Source: Lentzea xinjiangensis
Lineage (GTDB): Bacteria; Actinomycetota; Actinomycetes; Mycobacteriales; Pseudonocardiaceae
DNA: 64,000 nt
Assembly (NCBI RefSeq): GCF_900110955.1
Contig: NZ_FOFR01000007.1
Coordinates: 78,819 to 142,818 of the forward strand
Direction: 5' to 3'
Shown here: positions 51,832 to 60,353 of the stretch, in pieces
Position numbering within the stretch: the stretch's first letter is position 1
Layout of the letters: each line of letters starts with the position of its first letter
Notes under the pieces: model-generated
Databases searched by the model: none
What the model was told of the DNA's origin: nothing
What the model saw: only the letters and a program-made list of their open reading frames with translations
Program-made: the position numbers and the translations under genes

Positions 51832-53241
51832 CTAGACGAGTGCGGGTTCGGAGTTGCCCACGGCCTTGATGGCCCTGCGCACCGGCACGAAGATCAGCAG
51901 GACGAAGCCCGCGACGAAGAAGATGATCAGCGCGAGGATGGCGGGGCGCAGGCTGCCGGTGGCCTGGCCGACCCCGGCGAACACCAGCGGGCCGAGCCAG
52001 CTGGTGGAGCGCTCGCCGACCTCGTAGAGCGAGAAGTACTGCGCCTCGCGGCCGGGCGGGACCATCTGGCTGAAGAGGCTGCGCGACAACGCGTTGGTGC
52101 CACCGAGCACGATGCCGATGCCGGCCGCGACGAGGTAGAACTGCGTCTCGTCGCCCACTCGCACGAAGAACGCCGCGGTGATCACGACGATCCAGACGAG
52201 CAGCGAGCCGAGGATCGTCTTCTTGGCGCCGACGCGCTTGGCGACGAAGCCGTGCAGCACGCCGCCGACGAAGGCGACGAACTGGACGATGAGGATCACG
52301 GTGATCAGGGTCTGCTGCTCGAACTTCAGCTCGACGCTGCCGTACTGGGCGGAGACGTTGGCGACGGTGGCGATGCCGTCGGTGTAGATCAGGTAGGTGC
52401 CGAGGAAGGCGAGCGTGAGCGGGAAGGCCTTGGCCTGCCTGAGCGTGGAGGCGAGCTCCTTGAACCCGGCGGAGACGACGGAGGCGCCGTGTTCGCGGCC
52501 GTGCGGGCGCCGGTGCTCGGTGAGGGTGCGCAGCGGGATGATCGTGAAGGCGGCCCACCAGATGCCGGAGATGACGAACGCGATGCGCGCCGCGTCGCCG
52601 GAGGAGATGCCGAGTGAGTCGGCGGACAGCGTGATGCCGAGCTGGATGGCGAGGGCGACGCCGCCGCCGAGGTAGCCGAAGGCCCAGCCGCGGCTCGAGA
52701 CGGCGTCGCGTTCGTCGGGGGTCGCGATCTCGGGCAGGAAGGCGTAGTAGACGACGACGCTGCTGCCGTAGCAGATGTTGGCGATGACGAAGAGCAGGAC
52801 GCCGAGCTTCCAGCCGGTGCCTTCGACGGTCGCGAGCGCGATGGTGGCCGCGGAGCCGGTGAAGGCGAAGAAGGCGAGCATCTTCTTCTTGTTCTGGGTG
52901 CGGTCGGCGATGGCGCCCATGATCGGCAGGACGAGGACCTGGATCACGGTGGCGGCCGAGAGCAGGTAGCCCCACAGCGAGCCGGAGGGGAACTGCAGTC
53001 CGAGGATCGTGACGTCGCAGTGGTCGAAGGAGTTGTCGCCCGCGCAGGGGTTCGCCCCGTTGAGCGCGGTGTCGGCCTTGGCGGCGTTGGTCGCGATGCT
53101 CGTGAGGTACAGCGAGAGGAAGACGGTGATCACCGACGTGGGGAACACGGAGTTCGCCACGTCGTACCAGACCCAGCCGCGCTGTTCCCTGCGGCGGCCG
53201 GCGGTGGTGGCGTCGGCGGCGTCGTCGCCCTTGACCTTCAT
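51832..53241 (-). CDS. MFS permease of the UMF1/Atg22-like family
   Basis: 469 residues from ATG 53241; ATG 53277 would add 12 residues and put a palindrome inside the gene. Twelve helices, with WVWYDVANSVFPTSVITVF near the N-terminus, GAIADRTQNKKKM and AFLPEIATPDERDAVSSRGW, are typical of UMF1 permeases related to yeast vacuolar Atg22. An unusual Cys-containing external loop (NPCAGDNSFDHCD) lies between helices 1 and 2. Substrate unknown. It faces the PadR operon and reads toward it. Confidence 0.82.
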   Translation of the reverse strand: MKVKGDDAADATTAGRRREQRGWVWYDVANSVFPTSVITVFLSLYLTSIATNAAKADTALNGANPCAGDNSFDHCDVTILGLQFPSGSLWGYLLSAATVIQVLVLPIMGAIADRTQNKKKMLAFFAFTGSAATIALATVEGTGWKLGVLLFVIANICYGSSVVVYYAFLPEIATPDERDAVSSRGWAFGYLGGGVALAIQLGITLSADSLGISSGDAARIAFVISGIWWAAFTIIPLRTLTEHRRPHGREHGASVVSAGFKELASTLRQAKAFPLTLAFLGTYLIYTDGIATVANVSAQYGSVELKFEQQTLITVILIVQFVAFVGGVLHGFVAKRVGAKKTILGSLLVWIVVITAAFFVRVGDETQFYLVAAGIGIVLGGTNALSRSLFSQMVPPGREAQYFSLYEVGERSTSWLGPLVFAGVGQATGSLRPAILALIIFFVAGFVLLIFVPVRRAIKAVGNSEPALV

Positions 53242-53269
53242 GTCGGCGGACTGTACTTGTCCGCCGACA
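53241..53269. promoter_or_regulatory. Inverted repeat at the start of the UMF1 gene
   Basis: TGTCGGCGGAC and GTCCGCCGACA, 11-bp perfect arms with a 7-base centre (TGTACTT), touch the chosen ATG. As RNA it would hide the initiation region; as DNA it resembles a repressor site. Confidence 0.5.
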
Positions 53270-53295
53270 CGTCCCATGATCGACTGTCCAAGCTG

Positions 53296-54057
53296 TTACC
53301 AGCTGTTGCGCGACCGGAGAACTTCCCGCAGGACGTCGGGCCGGTCGGTCACCAGGCCGTCGACGCCGAGGTCGAGCAGGGCTCGCATGTCGGCTTCGTC
53401 GTCGATGGTCCACACGTGGACTTCGAGGTCGCGGCGGTGGGCGGCCTCGACGAACCTCTTGTCGACGACGGTGAGGCGTCCCTGGTTGACGGGCACCTGG
53501 GCGACCTGGCCGCGCACGGCGAGCCCGGCGAGCGGGACGCGGCCAGCGGCCCAGAGCGCGCCTGCGGAGCGCGGGCCCATGGACGTGAGGAGTCCGGGGC
53601 CGCCCCGGCGGCGGAGCCGGGCGAGGCGGTTGTCGGAGAAGCTGGCGAGGCACACGCGGTGCAGCGCCTTGGCCCGGCGCAGCAGGGTGATGATGGGTTC
53701 GACGGCGCTGTCGGCCTTCACGTCGATGTTGAAGAACGTGTCCGGCAGCTCTTCGAGGACGTCGGCGAGGCGGGCGATGGGCTCGCGTCCGCCGACGCGG
53801 GCCCTCCGGACCTCGGTCCACGGCAGCTCGGCGACCCTGCCGCGGCCGTCGGTGGTGCGGTCGAGCGTGTGGTCGTGGTGGACCACGACCTCGCCGTCGG
53901 CGGTGGCGTGCACGTCGGTCTCGATGTAGCGGTAGCCCTCCTGCACGGCGCGGCGGAACGAGCTGAGCGAGTTCTCCATGCCGGTGAGGTCGTCGACGTG
54001 CCAGCCGCGGTGGGCGAAGGCGCGGGGCCGCGATCCTGCGAGGTACGGGTGGGTCAC
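53296..54057 (-). CDS. Glycerophosphodiester phosphodiesterase
   Basis: 253 residues, cytoplasmic. The GDPD signature is present: FAHRGWH (about 14-19), then YIETDVHATADGEVVVHHD with catalytic Glu, Asp and His (about 43-61), NIDVKAD (about 109) and a C-terminal VHVWTIDDEADMRALLDLGVDG. It hydrolyses glycerophosphodiesters from phospholipid breakdown to glycerol-3-phosphate. Confidence 0.92.
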   Translation of the reverse strand: MTHPYLAGSRPRAFAHRGWHVDDLTGMENSLSSFRRAVQEGYRYIETDVHATADGEVVVHHDHTLDRTTDGRGRVAELPWTEVRRARVGGREPIARLADVLEELPDTFFNIDVKADSAVEPIITLLRRAKALHRVCLASFSDNRLARLRRRGGPGLLTSMGPRSAGALWAAGRVPLAGLAVRGQVAQVPVNQGRLTVVDKRFVEAAHRRDLEVHVWTIDDEADMRALLDLGVDGLVTDRPDVLREVLRSRNSW

Positions 54058-54132
54058 GCCGCGAGTGTGCCTGGCGGCGGTGGCTCCGGGGTGGCCAGTG
54101 GGTGGCGGGACACTTTCTGATTCTTCTCTGTA

Positions 54133-54150
54133 ATTTCAGTGTTGACTAAA
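54133..54150 (+). promoter_or_regulatory. Second exact copy of TTCAGTGTTGACTAAA
   Basis: The 16-base core is identical to that at 38356. It lies in the 354-bp gap before the small Cys-rich protein gene. TTGACT could be a -35, but no convincing -10 follows. An in-frame ATG at 54256 opens a longer version of the downstream ORF but has no well-placed RBS. Confidence 0.5.
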
Positions 54151-54397
54151 GTGAACAGACACCGGCATGAAAGTCCCGGTGAACAAGAAAGAACCAAAAA
54201 AGCGACGGAACCGGAGTGCGATTTCGATCATCGAAGGAGCGAGCCGCCCAGGGGCATGGAGAACTCGTTGAACAACGAACAAGTCGTACCCATGAGCAGC
54301 GCCGATGGTCCGGCCGGTGGTGTCCGGTTCCCTACGAAGGTCGGGCTTTCTGGCGCGTCGCTGGAGGTCCCCCGCCGCCATTCGCTACCGTCGCGCG

Positions 54398-54415
54398 CCA
54401 TGGAGCGCTCCATGG
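54398..54415. repeat. 18-bp perfect palindrome covering an RBS and start codon
   Basis: CCATGGAGCGCTCCATGG is fully self-complementary. It contains both candidate ATGs and, on its right half, the GGAG ribosome site 6 bp before ATG 54412. Likely to affect translation or bind a dimeric repressor. Confidence 0.6.
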
Positions 54416-54741
54416 AGGCGGATGAGCCCAGGCACTGTGCGTGGTGCGGGCGGCGGTTGCCGGGGAGTGGGCGGATCGGCCGGCCGAGGCGGTACTGCGC
54501 GCAGCCGTGTCGCCAGCGCGCTTACGAGCGCAGGGCGGCGTTGCAGCGGGGTGGGCTTCCCGAGGACGCGGTGGTGTTGTCGACCGCGGAGCTGGCGGAC
54601 CTGCAGGACAGGTTGTTCCAGTTGCGGTGTGCCGCGGAGGACGTGGTGACGGCGGCGCAGGACGGGGCGGAGAACGAGGAGCTGAGGAAGCTGGCGGTGG
54701 AGCTGGTGGAGTCGGCGAAGGGCTTGGAACGGCTGCGTTAG
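54412..54741 (+). CDS. Small Cys-rich (zinc-finger-like) hypothetical protein
   Basis: 109 residues from ATG 54412 (GGAG, 6-bp spacing); ATG 54400 and 54256 are in frame. CAWCGRRLPGSGRIGRPRRYC with the following QPCRQRAYERR forms a four-Cys motif plus basic patch like a small DNA- or RNA-binding zinc finger common in actinobacteria. A long helix (about 50-105) follows, perhaps a coiled coil for dimerising. Precedes the c-di-GMP protein by 63 bp. Confidence 0.65.
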   Translation: MEADEPRHCAWCGRRLPGSGRIGRPRRYCAQPCRQRAYERRAALQRGGLPEDAVVLSTAELADLQDRLFQLRCAAEDVVTAAQDGAENEELRKLAVELVESAKGLERLR

Positions 54742-54804
54742 CCGTTCGCACAACAGCGAACCAACCGGCGTAGCGGGTTGCTTACGTCCGGTGATCGGAC
54801 GATC

Positions 54805-56814
54805 ATGACGCGCGTGACCTCCTACTGCCGCACGGTGCTGGACCGAGCGGGTGTCGGCTATGCCGTGACGGATGCGCGCGGGAACCTGTTGTGGTGCAAC
54901 CGTGCGCTGGGTGCTGTGCTGGGTGTTCCGGTGGAGCAGGCGTACGGCCGGTCGTTGCCGGCGTTGTTGCCCGGTGTGCCGGAGGTGCCCGCGCCGGCGA
55001 GGGAGGTGCTGGCGCCGGGGCCGAAGTGGCTCGAGGTGCGGTGCACCCGGTTGGGTGACGACCTGATGTACGAGGTCGTGGACGTGTCGGCGTGGCGTGA
55101 TCGTGAGCTGACGGTGGCGCAGGAGGCGGACGCGTTGCGGCGGGCGCAGGCGCTGGGCCGGATGGGCACGTGGGAGTGGGCGATCACGGAAGATCGGGTG
55201 ACCTGGTCGGACACGTTGCTGGAGATGTTCGGGTTCGCGCCGGGGACGGCGTTCGACTTCGAGCTGTACTCGCGGCTGGTGCACCCGGACGACCTGCCGA
55301 TGGTCGAGGAGACGCTGGACGCGGCGTTGAAGACGGGGTCGGTGTTCACGTACACGCATCGGATGTTGCGCCCGGATGGTGCGGAGCGGGTGTTCGAGTG
55401 CTTCGGTGAGGTCGTCCTGGGTGATGACGGTGCTCCGTTGCGGGCGTTGGGGACGGCTCATGACGTGACGCAGTCGTCGCGGGTGCACGACGAGCTGGTG
55501 CGGATGGCGGAGCAGGACCCGTTGACGGGGTTGCCGAACCGGCGGGCGTTGACGCGGGCGTTGGAGCAGGAGCTCGCGAACAACGGGTCGGGTGCGCTGT
55601 TGGTGCTGGACTTGGACAACTTCAAGGACGTGAACGATCTGCGGGGTCACGCGGTGGGTGACCGGGTGATGCGGATGCTGGCGTCGGCGTTGCAGTCGCG
55701 GTTGGGTGACCGGTTGATCGCGCGGCTGGGTGGTGACGAGTTCGCGGTGGTGTTGCCGGGTGCGTCGCCGCAGGACGCGTCGGCGGTGGCGGATGGGCTG
55801 CGGGACGCGGTGGCGGGTTTTCCGCTGGCGGGGATCGGGACGCCGGCGCGGATCACGGTGAGCACGGGGCTGGCGGAGTTCGGTCCGGGTGATTCGTGGG
55901 AGTTGGTGCTGGCGAACGCCGATCTGGCGTTGTACGCGTCGAAGGCGGCGGGGCGGAACCGGGTGACGGTGTACGAGCCGAACCATTACGCGGACACGGT
56001 GAAGCGGGTCAGTGTGCTGGATCGGTTGCGTGCGGCGTTGGCGGGTGGTGGTTTGGCGTTGTACGGGATGCCGATGGTGGATCTGCACAGTGGTACGACG
56101 CTGGGTCATGAGTTGTTGTTGCGGTTGGAGGACGGGCAGGAGCCGTATTTGGGGCCTGCGGACTTCTTGCCGGTGGCGGAGCGGTCGAACCTGATCTTGG
56201 AGGTGGACCGGTGGGTGTTGTCGACGGCGATCGACGCGTTGGTGGCGGAGCCGGATTCGCGGTTGCGGTTCAACGTGAACGTGTCGGGGCGGACGTTGGA
56301 GGATCCGGGGTTCGGTGATTTCGTGCTGGACCGGCTGGGGTCGGCGGGGGTGGCGCCGGGGCGGTTGGGTTTGGAGATCACGGAGACGGCGGCGGTGACG
56401 AACCTGGATGCGGCGGTGGCGCTGGCGACGCAGCTGCGGGAGTTCGGGTGCCGGATCACGTTGGACGACTTCGGTTCGGGGTTCGGGTCGTTCGTGCACT
56501 TGAAGCACTTGCCGATCACGGGGATCAAGATCGACGGTGAGTTCGTGAAGGGCATCGAGACCAGTGCCGCGGATGCGGTGCTGGTGTCGGGGATCGTGCA
56601 GATCGCGAATGGGCTGGGGTTGTCGGCGGTGGCGGAGTGGGTGGAGCGGCCGTCGCAGGTGGAGGCGTTGCGGGGGTTGGGGGTTCGGGTGGGGCAGGGT
56701 TTTCACCTGGGCCGGCCGGTGCCGTTGCGTGAGGTGGTGAGCGCGGAGCGGGTGCCGCCGAATGGCGCATTGTCGTCTCGGGTGGTCGGAGCAGAGGATG
56801 GTGCGCGCTCCTGA
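54805..56814 (+). CDS. PAS-PAS-GGDEF-EAL cyclic-di-GMP protein
   Basis: 669 residues, no membrane segment. Two PAS-like domains (about 8-95 and 115-225; the second has WEWAITEDRVTWSD and THRMLRPDG) lead to a GGDEF domain with an intact GGDEF (about 308) and no RxxD inhibitory site at the usual place. The EAL domain reads ELLLRL instead of EAL (about 436) but keeps NVNVSG, LEITET, LDDFGSGF and KIDGEFVKG. So it looks able to make c-di-GMP and probably to break it down. Sensory input through PAS is likely. Confidence 0.9.
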   Translation: MTRVTSYCRTVLDRAGVGYAVTDARGNLLWCNRALGAVLGVPVEQAYGRSLPALLPGVPEVPAPAREVLAPGPKWLEVRCTRLGDDLMYEVVDVSAWRDRELTVAQEADALRRAQALGRMGTWEWAITEDRVTWSDTLLEMFGFAPGTAFDFELYSRLVHPDDLPMVEETLDAALKTGSVFTYTHRMLRPDGAERVFECFGEVVLGDDGAPLRALGTAHDVTQSSRVHDELVRMAEQDPLTGLPNRRALTRALEQELANNGSGALLVLDLDNFKDVNDLRGHAVGDRVMRMLASALQSRLGDRLIARLGGDEFAVVLPGASPQDASAVADGLRDAVAGFPLAGIGTPARITVSTGLAEFGPGDSWELVLANADLALYASKAAGRNRVTVYEPNHYADTVKRVSVLDRLRAALAGGGLALYGMPMVDLHSGTTLGHELLLRLEDGQEPYLGPADFLPVAERSNLILEVDRWVLSTAIDALVAEPDSRLRFNVNVSGRTLEDPGFGDFVLDRLGSAGVAPGRLGLEITETAAVTNLDAAVALATQLREFGCRITLDDFGSGFGSFVHLKHLPITGIKIDGEFVKGIETSAADAVLVSGIVQIANGLGLSAVAEWVERPSQVEALRGLGVRVGQGFHLGRPVPLREVVSAERVPPNGALSSRVVGAEDGARS

Positions 56815-56829
56815 TCCCGGCCTGATGGG

Positions 56830-57474
56830 ATGCCCGTGTCGTCTTGTGGTGTGCGTCGTGTCGAGTTGAGCGTTGCCGAGCCTGAGGTGTCGGTGGATTT
56901 TTTCGCCGGTGTGCTGGGGTGGACGGTGCTGGCGGAGCCGGGTGGGTCGTTCTCGGGCTGGGTGGGTGACCGGCTGGCGGCGCGGGTGGTGGCGGGGGAC
57001 CGGGGTTGGCGGGTGTTCTTCGGCGGGGATGAGCCGCGGGAGCTGCGTGGTGGTTCCGCTGTCGGTGGTGGCCGGGTGTTGCACGGTCCGTGGGCTCCGC
57101 GGCCGCGTGGTGGTGAGCCGTGCTGGGTGGAGTTGATGGCCGAGGAGCCGGATGACGGTTTCTGGGTGGGGGAGCTGGGGTGGGGGGTGCGGCCCGCGGG
57201 GGAGGGTTTTGTGCTGTTCACGTCGTCGCGGCAGGGTGAGCCGCGGCCGGTCGCGGGTCGGTTGGCGACGTCGCGGGCGCGGGGCTGGCGGGTCTACTTC
57301 GCCGTGGGGGACGTGGTGGCGGCGTGTGGGCGGGTGTCGGCGTTGGGGGGCCGGGTGGTGGTGGATCCGGTGGTGGTGCCGACGGGTCTGGTCGCTTCGG
57401 TCGAGGGTCCGGGTGGTGGGGGTGGTTGTGTGTTGCTGGAGCGGCCGGAGGGCTGGGGCGGGGCCTGGGCTTAG
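56830..57474 (+). CDS. VOC (glyoxalase/bleomycin-resistance) family protein
   Basis: 214 residues: two betaalphabetabetabeta halves, the first from RVELSVAEPEVSVDFFAGVLGW, the second from RGWRVYFAVGDVVAAC, in tandem VOC arrangement. His/Glu metal ligands are not all obvious, so it may bind rather than convert a ligand. Starts 16 bp after the c-di-GMP gene. Substrate unknown. Confidence 0.75.
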   Translation: MPVSSCGVRRVELSVAEPEVSVDFFAGVLGWTVLAEPGGSFSGWVGDRLAARVVAGDRGWRVFFGGDEPRELRGGSAVGGGRVLHGPWAPRPRGGEPCWVELMAEEPDDGFWVGELGWGVRPAGEGFVLFTSSRQGEPRPVAGRLATSRARGWRVYFAVGDVVAACGRVSALGGRVVVDPVVVPTGLVASVEGPGGGGGCVLLERPEGWGGAWA

Positions 57475-57501
57475 CGGGCGGTGGTGGGGCTCGGTCGTCG
57501 G

Positions 57502-57966
57502 TCAGGCGTCGAGTTCGGGCGGGAAGCCGCCGGTGGCGATGGGGCCCCAGCGGTCGATGGTGATGCGGATGAGGGCTTTGCCCTGGCGGATCATGGCGGC
57601 GCGGTATTCGTCCCAGTCGGGGTGTTCGCCTGCGATGCAGCGGTAGTAGTCGACGAAGTCGTCGAGGGCTTGTGGCAGGTCGAGGACTTCGGCGGTGCCG
57701 TCGACCTGGACGTAGGGGCCGTCCCAGTCGTCGGAGAGCACGCAGATGGTGACGGACGGGTCGCGGCGGGCGTTGCGGGTCTTGGCGCGTTGCGGGTAGG
57801 TCGAGACGACGATGCGGCCCTGGGTGTCGAGTCCGCAGGCGACGGGGGAGACCTGGACCGCGCCGGTGGTGGCGCGGTGGGTGATGAGGACTCCGCGGTG
57901 GCGGGGGCGGAGGAACTCGAGCAGTTGCGGCCGGTCGACGAGGTCGGTGGTGGCGATCTTCGGCAT
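57502..57966 (-). CDS. PPOX-class F420-dependent oxidoreductase
   Basis: 154 residues from ATG 57966. A split beta-barrel of the flavin/F420 binding type: LLEFLRPRHRGVLITH, VSPVACGLDTQGRIVVST, AKTRNARRDPSVTICVL and a C-terminal RWGPIATGGFPPELD. Members usually bind F420 and reduce small molecules. Its start is only 10 bp from the divergent hydrolase start. Confidence 0.82.
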   Translation of the reverse strand: MPKIATTDLVDRPQLLEFLRPRHRGVLITHRATTGAVQVSPVACGLDTQGRIVVSTYPQRAKTRNARRDPSVTICVLSDDWDGPYVQVDGTAEVLDLPQALDDFVDYYRCIAGEHPDWDEYRAAMIRQGKALIRITIDRWGPIATGGFPPELDA

Positions 57967-57976
57967 GATGTGCAGC

Positions 57977-58819
57977 ATGGCACGGTTCACCTCGTTCGAC
58001 GGTACTGAGCTCGCCTTCCGGGAAGTGGGGGAGGGTGTTCCGCTGGTGGTGCTGGCGGGTGGTCCCGGCCGGGCTTCGGCGTATCTGGAGACGTTGGGCG
58101 GGTTGGACGCGGCGCGGCGGTTGGTGGTGCTGGACAACCGGGGGACGGGGGAGTCCGGTGAGCCGGTGGATCCGTTCACGTATCGGCGGGACATGCTGGT
58201 GCGGGATGTGGAAATGCTGCGGCGGCACCTGGGGTTGGAGCAGGTGGATGTGCTGGGGCATTCGGCGGGTGCCGGGATCGCGATGGGGTATGCGGCGGAC
58301 TTCCCGGAGCGGGTGGGCAGGCTGGTGTTGCTGACGCCGGCGTTGCGCAGTGTGGGGTTGTCGCCGGAGCAGCGGGATTGGGACGCGTTCCTGGCGTCGC
58401 GGGCGGGTGAGCCGTGGTTCGGGGAGGCGACGGCGGCGTTGGAGCGCACTGCCGCGGGTGATGAGTCGGTGGAGAGCCGGGTGGCTGCGTCGCCGTTGTT
58501 CTACGCGCGGTGGGATGAGCGGGCTCGGGCGCACGCGCGGGCGGAGCTGGGGCAGTGGAAGTACCGGGTGGCGGCGGGGTACAACGCCGAGGGTGCGTTC
58601 GTGCCGGGGGTGTTGCGGCGGGCGTTGCGGGACTTCGACCATCCGGTGCTGGTGTACGCGTGTGGGGTGGATCCGATTTCGCCGGTGCGGCGTTGTGCCG
58701 AGCTGGCGGAGTTGTTCCCGTGTGCGAGTTTGTTCGTGCATGAGGGTGTGGGGCATTACCCGTGGGTGGAGGAGCCGGACGTGGTGGTGCGGCGGATCGC
58801 GGCGTTCCTGGACGCCTAG
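57977..58819 (+). CDS. Alpha/beta hydrolase, proline-iminopeptidase-like
   Basis: 280 residues from ATG 57977. Oxyanion segment VVLAGGPGRAS (about 27), RGTGESGEP, nucleophile in LGHSAGAG (about 95), acid near YACGVDPIS and His in VGHYPWVEE (about 259). The GGxGR and DNRGTGxS patterns resemble prolyl aminopeptidases. Cytoplasmic; substrate unknown. Confidence 0.85.
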   Translation: MARFTSFDGTELAFREVGEGVPLVVLAGGPGRASAYLETLGGLDAARRLVVLDNRGTGESGEPVDPFTYRRDMLVRDVEMLRRHLGLEQVDVLGHSAGAGIAMGYAADFPERVGRLVLLTPALRSVGLSPEQRDWDAFLASRAGEPWFGEATAALERTAAGDESVESRVAASPLFYARWDERARAHARAELGQWKYRVAAGYNAEGAFVPGVLRRALRDFDHPVLVYACGVDPISPVRRCAELAELFPCASLFVHEGVGHYPWVEEPDVVVRRIAAFLDA

Positions 58820-58839
58820 CTCGCGGGGGTGGCCGGTGG

Positions 58840-60093
58840 TCAGAAGGCGGTGGCGGTCGCGACGCGGTCGCGGCCGTTGTTCTTGGCCTGGTAGAGGGCT
58901 TCGTCCGCGGCCAGCAGCAGGGGGCTGAGCTCGGTGGCGGTGTCGGGGAAGACCGCGGCGCCGGCGGAGGCGGTGAGGCCGGAGATGACCCTGTCGTGGC
59001 CGAGGCGGTCGGTGACGGCGATGTGCAGGCCGGCGATCTCGTGGCGGATGCGTTCGGCGGTGGCGCGGGCTTCGTCGGTGCTGGCGCCGGGCAGCAGGAC
59101 GGCGAACTCTTCGCCGCCGAAGCGGCCTACGAGGTCGTAGGAGCGCACGGAGTGTTTGAGGGCGTCGGCGACGGCGCGCAGCACGCGGTCGCCGGCGAGG
59201 TGGCCGTAGGTGTCGTTGATCAGTTTGAAGTGGTCGAGGTCGAGGATCAGGACGCCGACGGTGGAGACGAGGCGGCGGGCGCGGGCGAGTTCGCGTTCGG
59301 CGACGTCGTGCCAGAAGGTGGCGTCGACGAGTCCGGTCTTGGAGTCGGTGCGGGCTGCGACGCGGAACTGGGGCAGGAGCAGTCCCATGTGCAGGGCGAG
59401 CACGGTGAGCAGCAGCATGGGGGTGAGCCAGGGCCGGGAGGTCATGATGATGGCGACGCCGGAGCCGAGGCCGACGGAGGCGAGCACGATGAGGATGTCG
59501 GAGGCGTTGCCCAGGGCGGTGCGGACCGGGTTGTGGCGGTTGGTGACGAAGATGGCGGTCACGACGAGCGCGTAGTTGATGAACCAGTACAGGAAGCCGG
59601 CGGTGACCAGTGCGAGCAGGCCGAGTGGGCCGTCGAGGTCGACGGCGCGGTCGTCGAAGAGCGTGAGCACGAGTTGCGCGGTGGCGCTGCCGAGTACGAC
59701 AGTGGCGGCGGAGAACACTTTGCGGAACAGGACCGCGCGGCGTTTGTAGACCCGGTACCACGAGTGCGTGTAGCTGATGACGATCAGCGCGACGAGCAGT
59801 GGCATCGGTAGTACGAGCACGCCCGCGAACAGCCACACCGACTGCATGTGGGCGTGTGGGGAGCCTTCGGCGCTGATTTCGCGGATCCGTTCGATTCCGC
59901 GCGCTGCTTCCAGGTGCAGGACCGCGCCGCCGGCGAGCAGCAGGAACCAGGGCCAGGTCAAGGCTTCGGCAGGGGTACGCCGTGCGGTGGCGAGCGTGAC
60001 GAGGGTTGCTGAGACAACCACCGTCACGACGTAGGCCAGCACCACAGGAGGAAGCGACCATAACTTCCACCGGCGCGGGTCGAGCCAAGGCAC
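58840..60093 (-). CDS. Membrane diguanylate cyclase (GGEEF)
   Basis: 417 residues from GTG 60093 (GGGGGTGG upstream). About six membrane helices (residues 15-250) form a sensor module, then a GGDEF domain with DLDHFKLINDTYGHLAGD and an intact active motif FGGEEF (about 324). RSYD, five residues before it, matches the RxxD inhibitory site, so feedback by c-di-GMP is expected. Second c-di-GMP protein within 6 kb. Confidence 0.9.
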   Translation of the reverse strand: MPWLDPRRWKLWSLPPVVLAYVVTVVVSATLVTLATARRTPAEALTWPWFLLLAGGAVLHLEAARGIERIREISAEGSPHAHMQSVWLFAGVLVLPMPLLVALIVISYTHSWYRVYKRRAVLFRKVFSAATVVLGSATAQLVLTLFDDRAVDLDGPLGLLALVTAGFLYWFINYALVVTAIFVTNRHNPVRTALGNASDILIVLASVGLGSGVAIIMTSRPWLTPMLLLTVLALHMGLLLPQFRVAARTDSKTGLVDATFWHDVAERELARARRLVSTVGVLILDLDHFKLINDTYGHLAGDRVLRAVADALKHSVRSYDLVGRFGGEEFAVLLPGASTDEARATAERIRHEIAGLHIAVTDRLGHDRVISGLTASAGAAVFPDTATELSPLLLAADEALYQAKNNGRDRVATATAF

Positions 60094-60254
60094 GCTGCCA
60101 CCCCCACACCACCGTCCAGGAACCAACCACTGTAGCCAGCGGGTAACTCAAAGTCGTGGCTCCATGTGGGGGACCTCACCGTGAGTAGTCCTCACAGAAT
60201 GCATTCCGCACAGTCCGGCGCCCTTGTGCGCAACGAACACCCATAGGAGCAGTC

Positions 60255-60353
60255 ATGATCAACCGTGTTTCCGCTACCGGCCGTCCCGTCCGCCCGACTG
60301 ACTGGCTGCGTCCGACGGACTGGGCCCGTCCGACGGACTGGGCTCGGCGCTGA
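60255..60353 (+). CDS. Candidate 32-residue peptide with three RPTDW repeats
   Basis: ATG 60255 has an excellent RBS (TAGGAG, 6 bp spacing). The peptide opens MINRVSATGRPV, continues with three RPTDW(L/A) repeats and ends in RR. The last 80 bases run antisense to the 3' end of the MFS gene, whose own tail shows the matching PSD repeats, so the repetition could originate in either strand. The RBS argues that the plus strand is translated. No known family; could be a leader peptide or a multicore precursor. Confidence 0.4.
   Translation: MINRVSATGRPVRPTDWLRPTDWARPTDWARR

Noticed and set aside
54741..54804. c-di-GMP riboswitch before the GGDEF-EAL gene
   Set aside because: Gap is only 63 bp and lacks the conserved GEMM core pattern.
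57218..60151. Very long open frame on the minus strand (977 codons) across the PPOX, hydrolase and cyclase genes, and a similar 899-codon frame at 54385-57084
   Set aside because: Extremely Arg/Pro/His-rich translation and no domain; they are GC-driven shadows of well-recognised genes on either strand.
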